Below are positions 35,736 to 48,275 of a stretch of 64,000 nt of DNA, in pieces. Position 1 is the first letter of the stretch; each line of letters opens with the position of its first letter. The notes under the pieces were generated by a model. It saw only the letters and a program-made list of their open reading frames with translations, ran no database searches and was not told the origin of the DNA. A program made the translations under genes and the position numbers. This DNA comes from Sporothrix humicola (Eukaryota > Ascomycota > Sordariomycetes > Ophiostomatales > Ophiostomataceae): positions 62,001-126,000 of the forward strand of contig WNYE01000009.1 of NCBI GenBank assembly GCA_021396245.1, read 5' to 3'.

Positions 35736-38700
35736 ACTTAGCTTTGTTGTTTGTTGTCTCTCCTTTTTCCTTTTTCTCGCGTCTGTGTCTTGCTTGGTGG
35801 CGAACTCTACAGTTTCATGCACAATTTTCCTCCTTCAGGTCGCTCTGGGGAGACTTGCAAAAGTAACTGCTAACTGGTAATATGTAGCGAGTCAGTGTAT
35901 TCCACTGCTATCTTACTTCTTGTCGTTCGAGGACTTGCATTGTTCGTCAGCCGTAGCTGATATCTCTTGGCAACGTATTTCTGTTCAAAAATTACTAGCC
36001 TCTATTTTCTCTTACATACCATTGTGTTGCATTTGCATCTTTATTTTTACTTCATGACTGCGTTGCCATGTTGTTGAAACTCGATGTCGACCGTCCTCAT
36101 CTCCCTTTTTATTATTTGTGGTGCCCGGACTGAAAATTCACTCTCCGTACTCCGCATAAATACGGCGTTCACGCCAGTGATGGCGCGACTGTCTAGTGAC
36201 AATACTTGCTGCAAGTATTGCGAGCCATTTTCTACTTCTTCAGCCGAAGTCAGTAGTGAATCTCAGAACACGAGAAATTCAAAGGATAGACAAGTTGAAA
36301 GGGGTCAAGATGCCGATTGCGGTTTATACTCGACCATTGCCCGGCTCTGTTGCCGCCTCCTATTGCCAGAGACAATTAGTTATGAGGAGTGATTGGCCGA
36401 GATTACACAAAATGCCCAGGGGCTCATCCTCCACGGCGGAGAGAAGACGAAAAAGAAGAATGAAAAAAGTGAGGCTGCGCCCTACCACAATAAGGCTATT
36501 TCGATGAGGCTTTTGCCCTGGTGGGGCAGGACTGTACTCCGTACAGAAGAAGAAGTTCTTTGTCTTCTCTCCTCACTGGTACCATCTCTGGTTGGTGATA
36601 TGCTGGGATTGCACATGTTGTGACTGTGGATTTTCCACACCCCTGGTAAAATTACTGGAAACGCCTCTCGAAAAAGGGAGCCAGGGATGGGCTTTTGTGC
36701 GGGAGACGGCGTAGTTCCGTATCCAAGCTTTTCTTAGCTCATAAACCCCTGTCTTTGGTCCTCGATGGTGCCTTCCCCAAGCATGCTCTTTTCGCTTCTT
36801 TCCTCTTGCCCCCCTCACTTTGCAACTGTTGATTCAGCGAGGGAAGGAACGATAGACTGTGACAAAAGTTGGAAACCAAAATTCGAAGTAGGGGTGTTTT
36901 GCAAAGAAAAGGGAAGGTGCAAGGCACTCCTGGGAAGCCACGATGTTGGTGGCTGCCCCCCGCGATGCATAAACATCCAGCCGCAGTTCGCTCTTCAGTG
37001 CTTCATTGGGCATGGGCGCAAGCCAAAAAGCGCCGCAAAAAACGCAGATTGACTCCTGATTGTTCTTCGTACTCGATAGTGGTAATTTTCCTGACCATCT
37101 CTTTGCGACAGCGGAAAAAATACCCTGCGCCATATTCACCCTCAGGAAAGTCAAACATTTTACACATGGGAGGAGGCATCGTCGAAAACAGAAACTGCTA
37201 GTGGGCGTGTTACAAGAACTGCGCTGCTATTGGTGGATCACTTGCTGTAAGTCGCACTTCCTCTTGTGGACGGCAGTTGTTCTTGGCAAAAACCAACGCG
37301 AAACGGGAAGAGCGTGCTTTCCCACCCTGGTCCAAAAGGTTAAATTGGCAAGAACAGGTTGTGCCGTGCTCCCCAAAAATTGCGAAATGGACAAATGGAC
37401 AGGCCCAGACCTCTTGTGAGATGGAGGGCACTTACCGTTTTGGAGAATCGATAAAACGGAGGGAACTTTGGAAGAAAGAGAGAGACTTAATAGAACTTAT
37501 GGCTGTGAGTTGAAAATGGAAGGACCCTGTGAGAGAAAACAGCAACCGTTAATTTTCAAGCATCTGGTTTCGTTATTTATTGTAGTAGAAAGGAAGGATC
37601 AACAACGACATCTGCATCCCATGATGTTGCAACAAGACTCGAAGCATCGTGAGTCTTGGCATGGCCCACTGGCCTGGTCGTGTTGGCCTGCAGCAACTTG
37701 TGTAAATAGCACCGTCTTGCACCACCGTTTTGACTCCGAATGGCTCAAAGCTCCAGACCGCCACAGGATGCACGATTTTGCCTTGCAATCTCCTTGGCGT
37801 GCCACCAAATGTCTTTTTCGTGTCTTTCTGTTGGCAGCACAATGTACCAGAAAGGGGAAAGAGGAGAAAGAAGAAGAAGAAAGACGCCATCTCGAAACAG
37901 GGTTTTGCATGCAACAAGGACTCGAGCAGAGAGGCCGCCTGGCAGATGGTGCATCACAACGCCGAGAGACCTGCGTCTAAGGGACAAAAAAAAAGAAAGA
38001 GACACACCGTTCCGCATATCTCGACGCTGGTCACTCGGGGTGGCCCGTACGATGCATCTCATAGATTGGGCACTATCCGTGGGAACTCCCACAAAAGCTT
38101 GATTGTTGTTTAGAGACAGAAATATTAATTAAATCATCACAGCCACTTACTGCCGTGAAGGCTGGGGGATGGGACAAATGGATGGATATGCTGTCTTTAA
38201 CCTCTTGTCCCCAAAACCCTGTGCGCTGAGCAAAAGTGATGGGCATGATCATCGTGGCACACCCTTGGTTTTCCAGATTTTTTTTTACTAGCCACGGTAG
38301 ACAGTAGATAACTAGGACGATAGATTGAGGCATGATGAGGCATGATTGCATGCATCGCTGTCCAGATGTGTTCAGATGACCGTCTATCTTTTTTATCTTT
38401 AAGCTTTTCCCTTCCTCTGTTGTTCTTGGTTTTCTTGTCAAGACCCATTCATCCTGTATCGGACCCCCCCTTGTCTCGCCCGTGGAGGTTCCAAGCACGT
38501 TTATTTGCGGACGCCGTTTGGCACGAGGCAAGCCCTTGGCAGCTTGGGGGTTTGAATTAAATCCGACTATCGTCAAATAGGGTTGGCCTCCAGCACGTTG
38601 ACCCATCTGGAAATCCTGCAGCCAGAAGGTGAAAAGAAGAAAAAAGAGAGTTTGACGATGGGACCCTTCCTACGCGCTGGCATTTCCTCTTAAAAACGCC

Positions 38701-41228
38701 ACACCCTAAAAGAGGCATCGCTTCAAAAGTAGGCTTTTGGGCGCAATGGCCTCCACGATGGTCTAGACCGGCCGGTTTATTGCCTTTATTGAGAGGTAGT
38801 AATTGAGGGGAGATGCTTAAATAAGGCGTGATGCAAACTTTAAGTCTAATTTTGAAAAGAATGATGACTTTGAAAAAGCGAGGGTCTCATTGAGCAGCGA
38901 GTTGGTGATGCTGATGGAGAAGATGTAGAATGGTTGACTGTTATGGGTATGGACATCGTGCAGTAAAGTCTTCTTGGTAGCGGCATCAAGACGATTCTCA
39001 ACTTCAAATTTCGACATGATCGTCGACAATTCACAGCCGAGGAAAAGACGGCCAGGAGAGAACAGTTCTACGAGGAAGTAGATGCCAAGCCAAGGCTACT
39101 TGTGTTAGGCAACCGAATAATAAGCGATAAGAATAGCCTCTTTTTGAGATCTCGCCTTCCGCTATTTGTATTTTTGGGGTTGGAACGCAGTAACCGACCG
39201 ACAAAAGAGGGTCTGCATGAACCGGCTGTTCTTCGATGAAGTGGAATGCAGACAAAAGGAAAGAAAACTGACGGGTCTCCGTAAAATTGCTCCTCACACC
39301 ATGCGTCCCGTCATTTAATGCCAAGACACTGCCCCGTCCGTAGACCGGAGAACCGTTTTGGCTCCGGAGTCGAAACGTGAATCCCCGTTTGCCTCGAAAT
39401 CTCCGTTTGCCCTGGAAAATACAAGCCAAAAAAACCACATCATAATTAAACACACACGCGTTCGTACGTTGTGAATAGGGATGCTCCGTCTTGGCAGGAG
39501 AGACACCGCCACGTCTTGACTTGCTGTCGTCGGACTTCCAGCCCCTGATTTCGTGTCGACCCTGAGAGCTACCGTATTCATCCTTGCCTTGTGTCTCCGG
39601 GACAGAAAAGCGTTTCAACCCTCCGTCTTTGTAAAATTACCAGACTGCCACGAGGCACGGCGATTTTCATGAATACAATACAGTTAGGGCGCAATTCTTC
39701 TGTCCGTTTACGCAACCAACGTGGTAGAAGACGTCAAGCCAACAGAGCTAGAAAGGGGAAAGCCACAAAGACGCAAGGCTTGGCTCTCGTGGTCGAGACT
39801 GAACCACCAACAAGCGAGACCTTGTGGCTTTTGGAGTCTTGTCGGCACCATTTTTTGTTTCGCCGGCCCAAAACTCTCCCTGCTAATGTGTGCCACCGTT
39901 TTATTTCTTCTGGCTTGAAGAATGTCGTACGAGGGGCGGTAGTGCAGCATGCGATAGACAAATGCCACTGCAGAGAGACACTTGCAAAGACAAAGGGAGA
40001 TTCATAGAAGTCAATAATGAGTGGGATGCAAGATAAATGGGAAGAAAGCGGTGATAGATGCCCTGTTGCACCTTCCGCCAAAGCTTTTACCAAGTAAAGA
40101 CATCAGGAAGGAGCGAGGCGGGTGTCATATGCACGATTCTTTTTGCATCTGCTCTTGCATCACACACCTCTACATGTGTGCTAGTATGCCGAATTTAAAC
40201 TCATACGGGTATCGTGATCTCGACAAGACGGTGTAGATCGATGGCATTCTCGATTGATAGGCTACGAGAAACCGGCAACAGACATGAACGTGGTATCGCG
40301 AGATTCTCCTTGTAGCCGGATGAATATCGCCGGTAATAAATCGGAACACCATATTGCAGGTCATGGGAAAGAACGAACGGGAAACCAGACACAGGAAAGA
40401 TCAGACACGGCAGGTGAAACCCGTAGCAAAATCGAGTGGAAAGAGCGAGCAAGTGACTGAGAGACATGGCAGTAGAAACGAGGCAGGAGGCAGGAAAGAC
40501 CGCACTGCAACGTTTGTGTGGGGCGCTGCAAGATCAACAGATGAACAGGCGAGGCTAACTGCAACGTCTGCCCAGCAAGAAAATGAAAAAGATAGACAAG
40601 AACGAAGAGCGCAAAAGAGGAAAAACGAATGACTTCTTCTGATAGATTGTGACCACCATGACTTTGGATTCTCTCTGGGCGGGCCCGAGCCAAGGACTGG
40701 GCGACCCAGGTGCACATATTGGGCCTAATTGTCGAAGAGGGTGAGCGGCTGTCCACTAACAAGCCTGGAATGCGCGTCGTGGGCCTGTTTGTGACTTTTG
40801 TATCGTTTGTAACCCGCTTGTCTCGTTCACACTGCCAACAACACGCCCACGCCGTGGTTGTTACACTTTCCTACGAGGAGAAAAGAACCGTTCTATTTTA
40901 TTTTGCTCAGGGCATCAGGGCCCTCCTTCTCAAAACGGTCATAGTTCAGGGCGAAATACGAATTGAAAAATCGACCGTCAAACGACCGCCTTTGCGACTA
41001 ACAGGTCGTACTCTGATTGGAAGGAACGATCTGGTATTTGATACGGCACAGCATACGGCAGGAAGAGAGAGAAAACGCGTGCAGAGTTTCGAACTCTGTC
41101 AACACGGGTTCTTGCCCAAATCTTGTTCTCTGTGGTCGCAATCACACACAGTTTTCCCAAGACTGCAATGTAGTCGGGGCTGAGATACTTCTTTGAAAAA
41201 CAACACGTTCTTTGGCCTAGACCCCGCC

Positions 41229-41244
41229 ATTTTCTCGAGAAAAT
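41229..41244. repeat. 16-bp perfect palindrome
   Basis: ATTTTCTCGAGAAAAT reads identically on both strands. It may be a dimeric transcription-factor site; no nearby gene start makes this compelling. Confidence 0.5.
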
Positions 41245-43046
41245 CGCTAGCCTGGGCTGAGCCCACAAGGGCGACGCCTCCGTTTTAGAAGTGGAAAGAG
41301 CGAACAAGACAGGAGCGAGGAGATGTCTGCACGAACACGAATTGGAAGGAACTCCTCAGCACTGTACCTGTACGAATAGTTCGATCGGCGTTCCTGGCTA
41401 GTGGGGGTACTTCGTCGCATTGTTTCCTGTGCCTTTGGCTCTATGGCGCTCCAATGAGACGAGAGAAAATCAATGTGCGATGTACCGTTTTCTAATGCAT
41501 GTGTGATGTAATTGCGACAAGGAGAGAAAACGCCAAGAGGGAGCTCAATCAACCTTCTATTCCAAGCCACGGAGTTGGAAAAGTATCGTGTGTCTTGTAT
41601 CCAATTTTATTCTTATTGTATAGCAGACCGTTCATCGGAAAAGAACGAAAAAAAGAAGGCGCACTGGAAGTCAAAATAGAAAGAGAAAAGGATAATATTG
41701 AAAGGAAACCTGCAACAAGAGAAACTGTAAAAACGGCGCTAGCGTCCCAGTCTAGCCCCAAAAGTGGCCCATTGTTTTGCGACTTGGGCCCATATCGTCA
41801 TATTCCCTGCAAACTGGGCTGGCAGCCGTGTTAGTCGTCTTGGGTGTACGTCTTATGTACCAGTGTCGTTCGAACAGGAACATCTCCAAAGAGGCTCCGT
41901 TTTCTCCATTCAATGTGGCTGTTCCTGTCCGTTTCTTTATTTGCTTCTTTTATATACATCTTGCTTCATGTACAACTCGCTCTTTCCACCATTGTCTTTG
42001 CAATGCCTCTTTCTCGCCGTCCTCTTTCCTTGTGTATCTCCACCGTCCCCATCTCTCTTGGGCGTTCCTCCCCAGGTTCGTCGTGGTGCAATGTTTCGTT
42101 TCTCCGTCGTCGAGGCGCTCCTTCCTCCGTTTGATTTCTCTTAGGCAGCTCTCATTTGAAGCACCTCAACGGAGTATTGCTGTTTGTCTCCCGTCCCCAT
42201 CCCTTGCAAGTCGACTGTTAGATCCGTTTTGGGGCTGGAGAGCATACTTCGTCTTCCCTAGTTAGGACCCTTCAGCTGTCAAACATCGTCCTCCTTGTCC
42301 TTCTCTGTCTGTCTGTCGGTTGTCTCTGTTTAACCCCTTATACCTTCTTGTCAGGCCTTGCTCTTTCCATTTTTCTTTTTTGTTCTTCCCCCGTTCTTTC
42401 CTAATTTGCTTCTTTCCTTCTTGAACATTTTGTTCCTCTCCCTATTTTTTGTCTCTCTTTCCCACACTCCTATTTTTATTTTGTCCTCTTTCCTCAATAT
42501 TGATCTTGACGACAGTTTGTGTTGTTGATCTGGTTTTTATTTTCTCTTGTTGATTTTCCGTCTCCTTCCCTCATACCTGTCACCGGCTCACCATCTCACA
42601 CTCGGCTCCTTCCTCCTTTGTCACTCGTGTCGGTCGCAACTTCCTTCTCTGTCACAAACGCAACTTCCTAAACGGTCGCCGTTGCTCCTCGTGCGCGATT
42701 CGTATTCTGTTTCTCGCAAACGCATCCAGGCGCGAGAGAAACAAAAATAAAAACGCCTCACCGACAACACCAAGTATCCTACAGCCGGCCTAGTCTGCAT
42801 CTCTCTCCTAGAAGCATCTCGCATTTCCCTCACCTAGAAGCCTACGACCCAATACTCCTACTCGACCTTTCTTTTTTCGTGACCTACTTTGTTTCTCTCG
42901 ACCAAACACGCCCATTTAGAGCGTGTTTGTGTCTAGCCGCATGCTCCTATTGATTTCTCTATCCTCGGTCCGCTCCTAGAAACCCCCTCTTGGCGCCCTT
43001 ATTCTTACCTGTCGAACTTGTCTCGATATCTTCAGCTTCTCTCACC

Positions 43047-45163
43047 ATGTCTCTCTTCACGTGGTGTGCACGGCGGTCGGGTGGCCTCGCCATGATCTGG
43101 CTTGGCATTCTGAGCTACTGGGTCATTTCACGAGAGTCGGCTGCTGCACGATACGGCTACAATGCTCAGCCGCAAGACAGCTTGAGCGCTCCACGATACT
43201 CACCCAACGGTGCCGGCATCTTGACCGTCATCTTCTCCTGGTACTGCCTACTCATCCACGTCTTCGTCTTTGCATTCCCCATTCGCGCATGTTGGGCTAT
43301 ATGGGACCTCACAACTTCGCTTCGCAAGACTGCCCACGGCAAGACGCTCACGAACTTCAAGATTGGCCACCGCCGTCGCAGCTCGTCGACTTCTCTTTCT
43401 AGCTCCGCGACCCTGACATCGTCGCGCGCCCCGTCGACCGCCGTCTCTAGCGCTAGCAGCGAGGCCGGTGACGCTGACACTGAGTACCTTACGGAATCCG
43501 AGACCGATCAGGGACGTGTCATCCATGCGATTATCATTCCCAACTACAAGGAGGAGATGGACACGCTCCGCGAAACCCTCGATGTTTTGGCATCGCACCC
43601 AATGGCTCGCGGCAGCTACGATGTAGGTGTTTCCTCAACTTGTGTGCCTTTGTTTCTACCAGTCTACAGATGTGACAAAATTGTCGCTAACCACTCCCAC
43701 TAGGTCTACCTTGCCATGGAGCAGCGCGAGAGCGATGCCGACGTCAAGGCCATGTCGCTCATTGCCGAGTTTGTTAAGAAGTTTCGCAGCATTGATTTTA
43801 CTCTGCACCCTGCCGACATTCCCGGCGACTGCCCGGGCAAGGGCAGCAACGTCGACTGGGCTGCCCGCAAGCTCAGCGAGAGATACCCGGTCGCCTGCCG
43901 CAAGGACGTGATTGTCACGGGCATTGATGGTGAGTGACGACTTTTCCACTGCAATCAGCCATAAATATTATCTGTACTAACCATCACCTACTTCTCACAG
44001 CTGACAGCCATTTGTCCTCCAACTTCTTTTCCCTGGTTACCAAGATGCACCTGTCGTTCCCGGAGACCGCCACCACAACCCTTTACGCCGCCCCGATTAT
44101 TTTCGACCGCAATGCTCACAGTGTCCCTGCCATTGTCCGTGTCGCCGACATCCTCTGGTGTGCCGCTGGTGTTTCTGGCCTCTACCGTGGATCGTCCATT
44201 GCCCCTCCCACGTCTGTCTACTCTCTGCCTCTCCAGCTGGTTGACCGTGTTGGCGGCTGGGACCGTGGTTCCGAGGCAATCGGCGAGGACCTGCACATGT
44301 TCCTCAAGTGTTTCTTTGCGCTCAACGGCAACTTGACCGTACGGACCGTTCTTAGTCCTATCAGCCAGACCAACGTCACGGCCGGCGGTTTCGGAAAGGG
44401 TGTGGGCGGCGTCGTCTCAGACATGCGTGCTCGCTATAAGCAAGCTCTGCGCCACATGTGGGGTGCGCTCGATACCGGCTTCGCCCTCCGCAAGGTCGTC
44501 GAACTCTGGCGTAACCGCAAGCAGACCACGCGTGCTTTCCGTCCTCTTCACACCACCATGAACAACTCTACCGACGACTACGTGCCCGATGTGCAGCTCG
44601 ATACCCTTACTGGCAAAGTCAGCTCGAAAGAAGCGGCAGACAACGGCTTCTTCTCCGATGTCACCCACGAAACTGTCAAGGGTCCCAACTACATCCGCCT
44701 GGTTATTCTGTTCCACCGTCTCTTTGAGGCCCATTTCCTGCCTGTTCAGATGACCATCCTTGTCATTACATCTACTCTGTACATGTGGGTGACTGACGGT
44801 GCCGATGACATCCACGGCGTCAACTGGATCTTTGATATTTGCAAGTACCTCCGCATGCTCGGCTTCATGCAGGTCGCGTTCTACCTGTTCATGTACGAAA
44901 ACTTCCATAAGATTGCAGTCGCTACTCGCGAAAAGGAGATGAACGACGCCGGTCTCGCTAAGGGCATGAACTTCTCACATCGCTCGCTGAGAAAGAACTT
45001 TATCGACTACGTGATGGTCCCCTTTGTCGCCCCCTTCTACGGCGCAATCCCTTGTGCGCAGGCACAAATATGCCATTTCTGGACGGTGGATCTTGTGTAC
45101 ACCGTGAGCAAGAAAGTCACACGTCAACGGACAAAGTCTATTTCTGCAGAAGCAATGGCATGA
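43047..45163 (+). CDS. Family 2 glycosyltransferase, membrane-bound
   Basis: Three exons: 43047-43622, 43704-43929 and 44001-45163, giving 654 residues. Donors are GTAGGT and GTGAGT; acceptors are CTAG and CACAG. Two N-terminal membrane helices (about residues 10-30 and 55-80) flank a short loop, followed by a Ser-rich cytosolic linker. The GT2 catalytic part has the nucleotide-binding start IIIPNYKEEMDTL, then GKGSNVDWAARKL, a DxD-like GIDADSHLS and an acceptor-site GEDLHMFLK. The C-terminus carries further hydrophobic segments (VQMTILVITSTLYMWV, YLRMLGFMQVAFYLFMY and VPFVAPFYG regions). The layout resembles polysaccharide synthases, but the QxxRW motif of chitin synthases is not evident. 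Homologues are conserved in filamentous fungi; substrate and product are unknown to me. A cell-wall or glycolipid role is inference. Confidence 0.88.
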
Positions 45164-46610
45164 GAATAGACGCTACTCTGGCCTCTTCTGCAGCACAAGC
45201 TCCTCGTTTTCTCCCATTTGTCTATTTACGGTTCTTTTTGCCTTTTTATGACCTTTTAATTACCTTTATACCATTCGTTTTCTCGCAATTGTCTCTTCCG
45301 GGAGTTTAAACGGGGCCGTTCGACCAGACCTACGGACAACGCCGAGCCGTGCATGCTCCGGCCAAAGCTCAACAATACGGGCGTTCTTTCCACCATTTCC
45401 CACCGCCATTTCCTACGGAATCAGCAGGCTTCTGTGCCCCATGTACATAGACAGCAAAACGTGGGATTTGCGTGTGTTTTCGCCTTTTTAGAACCGAGAG
45501 ACTTACACTGAGTTCCTGCCTTTTTGCGACATTTTCAGATACGGGCCTATGGAGTTCTTGGAGCAAATTATGGGCCAAAACATGGCCCGGCATACACTCG
45601 CTACATTGATTTTTCTCATTTTTATTTTTTACAGGTTGGAAAGACATATCACATACAGACACCAAAAAAAGGTGTCAGAATATGGAGCTGGAGAGAAGCG
45701 CACGAACAACTCTGGACCGCATTATCTCTCCCTTTAATACCTAATAGCTTGCATGTACATAAAGAATCAACTTCCTATGAAATTCATGATTGCCTTTGAA
45801 TTTTCACATTAAAGCAAAGCATAAAATGCCCGTTACAAATGAGAAGTGAATGCTGTTAATGATGGTTATGATAGGACTCTCCATTTACACCTGCCTTCTT
45901 AGACGCATCGTCTCCTGGCCACTTATCGATAAGAAATGTTTTCTTAGAATTTGGCCACCGCCTTTTTTTTTCTGACACTGGCGGACAGGCTTCTAGCAGC
46001 GTTTTCCAGGGGCAATTGCTTCTAGCAGCGAAAACTCAAAGGCTAAAGTGGGTCCGCTCTTTGGCGGTCCAGTTTCCCTGCATAATTCTTAGGCCGCTGG
46101 ACCCAATCACGCCGGGCCAACCACCCCACCACATGTTACTCCAATACGCGGTGAGTTTTGGCGGCCCTGGAGCCTTGGAGAAACAGCGGATTCTGCCATG
46201 CAGCCCGCCTGTAAATCCTGCAAGGCGGCGGGCCTGCCTGCAACGGATAGCGGTCACTAGTTTTTTTTTCTTAGTGTCCTTTTTTTTGCCAGAAGAAACG
46301 GCTTTCCTGGGCCAACCAGAAGGCTCCATCTCCACTTAAATTTTTTCCTGGCCTGCCGCCGCCTCGTTACCAGAAAAAATATTTACAGTTTTTTCTGTTC
46401 CAGCTCTCTTCCATTTGACCTCTTCTTTTCTCCTTCTCTTTTTCCTCTCTCTTCTCTCCTTCCTTACTCTGCTTTGCATCTTGCTTCTCTATTTCGCATC
46501 TTGCATTCATTCTCTACACTCGCATAGCTGTCTAGATCTCTTTTGCATCTTCACAGCCTTCTCTTTTTTTCTTTCTTTCCACCTTCCTCCCAACACCACA
46601 AACCTTCACA
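45164..46610. other. Intergenic region upstream of the FKBP gene
   Basis: About 1.4 kb. The distal part is ordinary sequence with short meaningless frames. The last 230 bases (46380-46610) are strongly C/T-rich and end in CACAATG, the usual leader of a highly expressed fungal gene. T-runs occur at 45965-45972 and 46261-46269. No RNA gene is seen. Confidence 0.5.
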
Positions 46611-48275
46611 ATGTCTCAGCAGGGCGTTTTCGGCCTCGAGGTGCCGCCTGGCGGTGTCCTCATCCCGGTTGGCCTTGAGCTTCCGGCTACGGTACGTCGT
46701 CTTCTTTATGCCTTTGGGGGCAATGTCGAGCAATTGCAGCTTGCACCGTCGCCTGCTTGTGCTTTGCCGTGGTTGCTTCAGCATACTCCCAAGCCTCAAT
46801 TCTTCAATCCTATAATCTCAACATCGATATACTAACAGTTTCCGCTACAGATTCACATCTCCATGGCTGCCCTGGACCCTACGGCCGAGGCCGAGCCCAA
46901 CGAGAAGGGCGAGATCCCCTCCACCGGCCGCTCGACCCTGCGCATTGTCCGCCGCCCCATTGACTTCTTCCGGGAGGAGGACTCTGACGATGAGGAGGAG
47001 GACGAGGATGACGAGTACCTCCGCAGCATCCTGGCTGGCAGCGACGACGAGGACAGCGACGATGAGCCCAACGGCGGCCCCAGCGACCCGTCCAAGGCCC
47101 GCCGCAAGCAGGAGCTCCGTGCTCTGCTCGAGGCCGCCGAGGCTGAGGATGACGACGACGAGGAGGAGGACGAGGATGAGGAGATGGCCGATGTTTCCGC
47201 TCTGATCAAGGCTGCCAAGAAGGGCAAGAAGGCCAACGGCGCTGCCAAGACGAACGGTAAGGGCAAGGAGCCTGCCACCGAGGACGACGACGAGGACGAG
47301 GATGAGGAGGACGATGAGGATGATGAGGATGACGAGGACGAGGACCTGATCCTCGAGGACTTTGTTGTCTGCACCCTCGACACCGACAAGGCCTACCAGC
47401 AGCCCCTCGAGCTGACCATCGACCCCAGCGAGACCGTCTTCTTCACCGTCTCGGGCAGCCACGCCGTCCACCTGACGGGCAACTACTTTGTCGAGGACGA
47501 CGAGGACGACAGCGACGACGAAGAGGACTCGGACGACGATGACTACGACCTGCCGCCCGATATCGACCTGGAGGAGCTTGACAGCGACGAGGTCGATGAG
47601 CTCGACGAGCTCGACGAGATTGCCGGCCGCATCGAGGAGGTCGACTCCGACGAGGAGGTCCCCCAGCTGACCGACGCCAAGAAGGACAAGGGCAAGAAGC
47701 GCCCCGCCGAGGATGCCGAGAGCCTCGAGGACCTGATCTCCAAGGACGACTCCAAGCTCAGCAAGAAGCAGGCCAAGAAGCTCAAGAACAACCAGGGCGA
47801 CGCCGTTGCCGCCCAGGAGGAGAAGGACAAGAAGCGCGTCCAGTTCGCCAAGACTCTGGAGCAGGGCCCCACCGGCTCGGCCGCCAAGGAGGCCGCCACC
47901 AAGAAGGAGGCCGCCGCCAAGGACTCCGGCAAGGGCAAGCTCGGCGTCAAGGTCGTCCAGGGCGTCACCATTGACGACCGCAAGCTCGGCTCTGGCCGTG
48001 TCGTCAAGAACGGCGACCGCGTCGGCATGCGCTACATTGGCAAGCTCGAGAACGGCAAGGTCTTCGACTCCAACAAGAAGGGTGCCCCGTTCTCCTTCCG
48101 CGTCGGCAAGGGTGAGGTCATCCGCGGCTGGGACATTGGTGTCGCTGGCATGTCCATTGGCGGCGAGCGTCGCCTGACCATCCCGGCCTCGCTTGCCTAC
48201 GGCTCCAAGAAGCTCGACGGCATCCCGGCCAACAGCACCCTGATCTTCGACGTCAAGCTGCTTGAGATCAAGTAA
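46611..48275 (+). CDS. Nucleolar FKBP-type peptidyl-prolyl isomerase (Fpr3/Fpr4 type)
   Basis: Two exons, 46611-46691 and 46851-48275, encode 501 residues; the 159-nt intron has GTACGT, ACTAAC and CTACAG. The N-terminus (VFGLEVPPGG, LELPATIHISMAALDP) with LEDFVVCTLDTDKAYQQPLEL and TVSGSHAVHLTGNY forms a nucleoplasmin-like domain. It is interrupted by three long Asp/Glu tracts and Lys-rich patches. The C-terminal 110 residues form a complete FKBP domain: GDRVGMRYIGKLENGKVFDS, FRVGKGEVIRGWD and RRLTIPASLAYG. Yeast Fpr3/Fpr4 have the same plan and act as histone chaperones and proline isomerases in nucleolus and nucleus. The isomerase residues Tyr, Phe, Asp and Trp of the drug pocket appear intact. 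The acidic DNA also leaves a long open frame on the opposite strand, which I regard as a shadow. Confidence 0.96.

Larger units (their letters stand above)
33190..43046. other. 9.9-kb gene-poor region with a lower-GC island
   Basis: No intact gene can be supported. The stretch 34480-36300 is lower in GC than the flanks and contains, on the minus strand, coding-like segments broken by stops (34976-35735). A 15-bp inverted repeat lies at 34401-34490 and a 16-bp palindrome at 41229-41244. The part from 41850 to 43046 is strongly C/T-rich and is probably the promoter and long leader of the glycosyltransferase gene. Other frames of 100-195 codons (for example 37468-37980 + and 39031-39618 -) show no domain, membrane pattern or recognisable similarity. 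Confidence 0.45.

Noticed and set aside
39031..39618. 195-codon minus-strand frame in the 33-43 kb gene-poor region
   Set aside because: No recognisable similarity, and no promoter or intron context; chance length in sequence with few stops.
41083..41112. tRNA-like T-arm word (GAGTTTCGAACTC)
   Set aside because: No acceptor stem, anticodon arm or A box can be drawn around it.
41764..42265. Overlapping 126- and 162-codon frames before the glycosyltransferase
   Set aside because: C/T-rich leader sequence gives Ser/Leu/Phe/Pro peptides in several frames at once.
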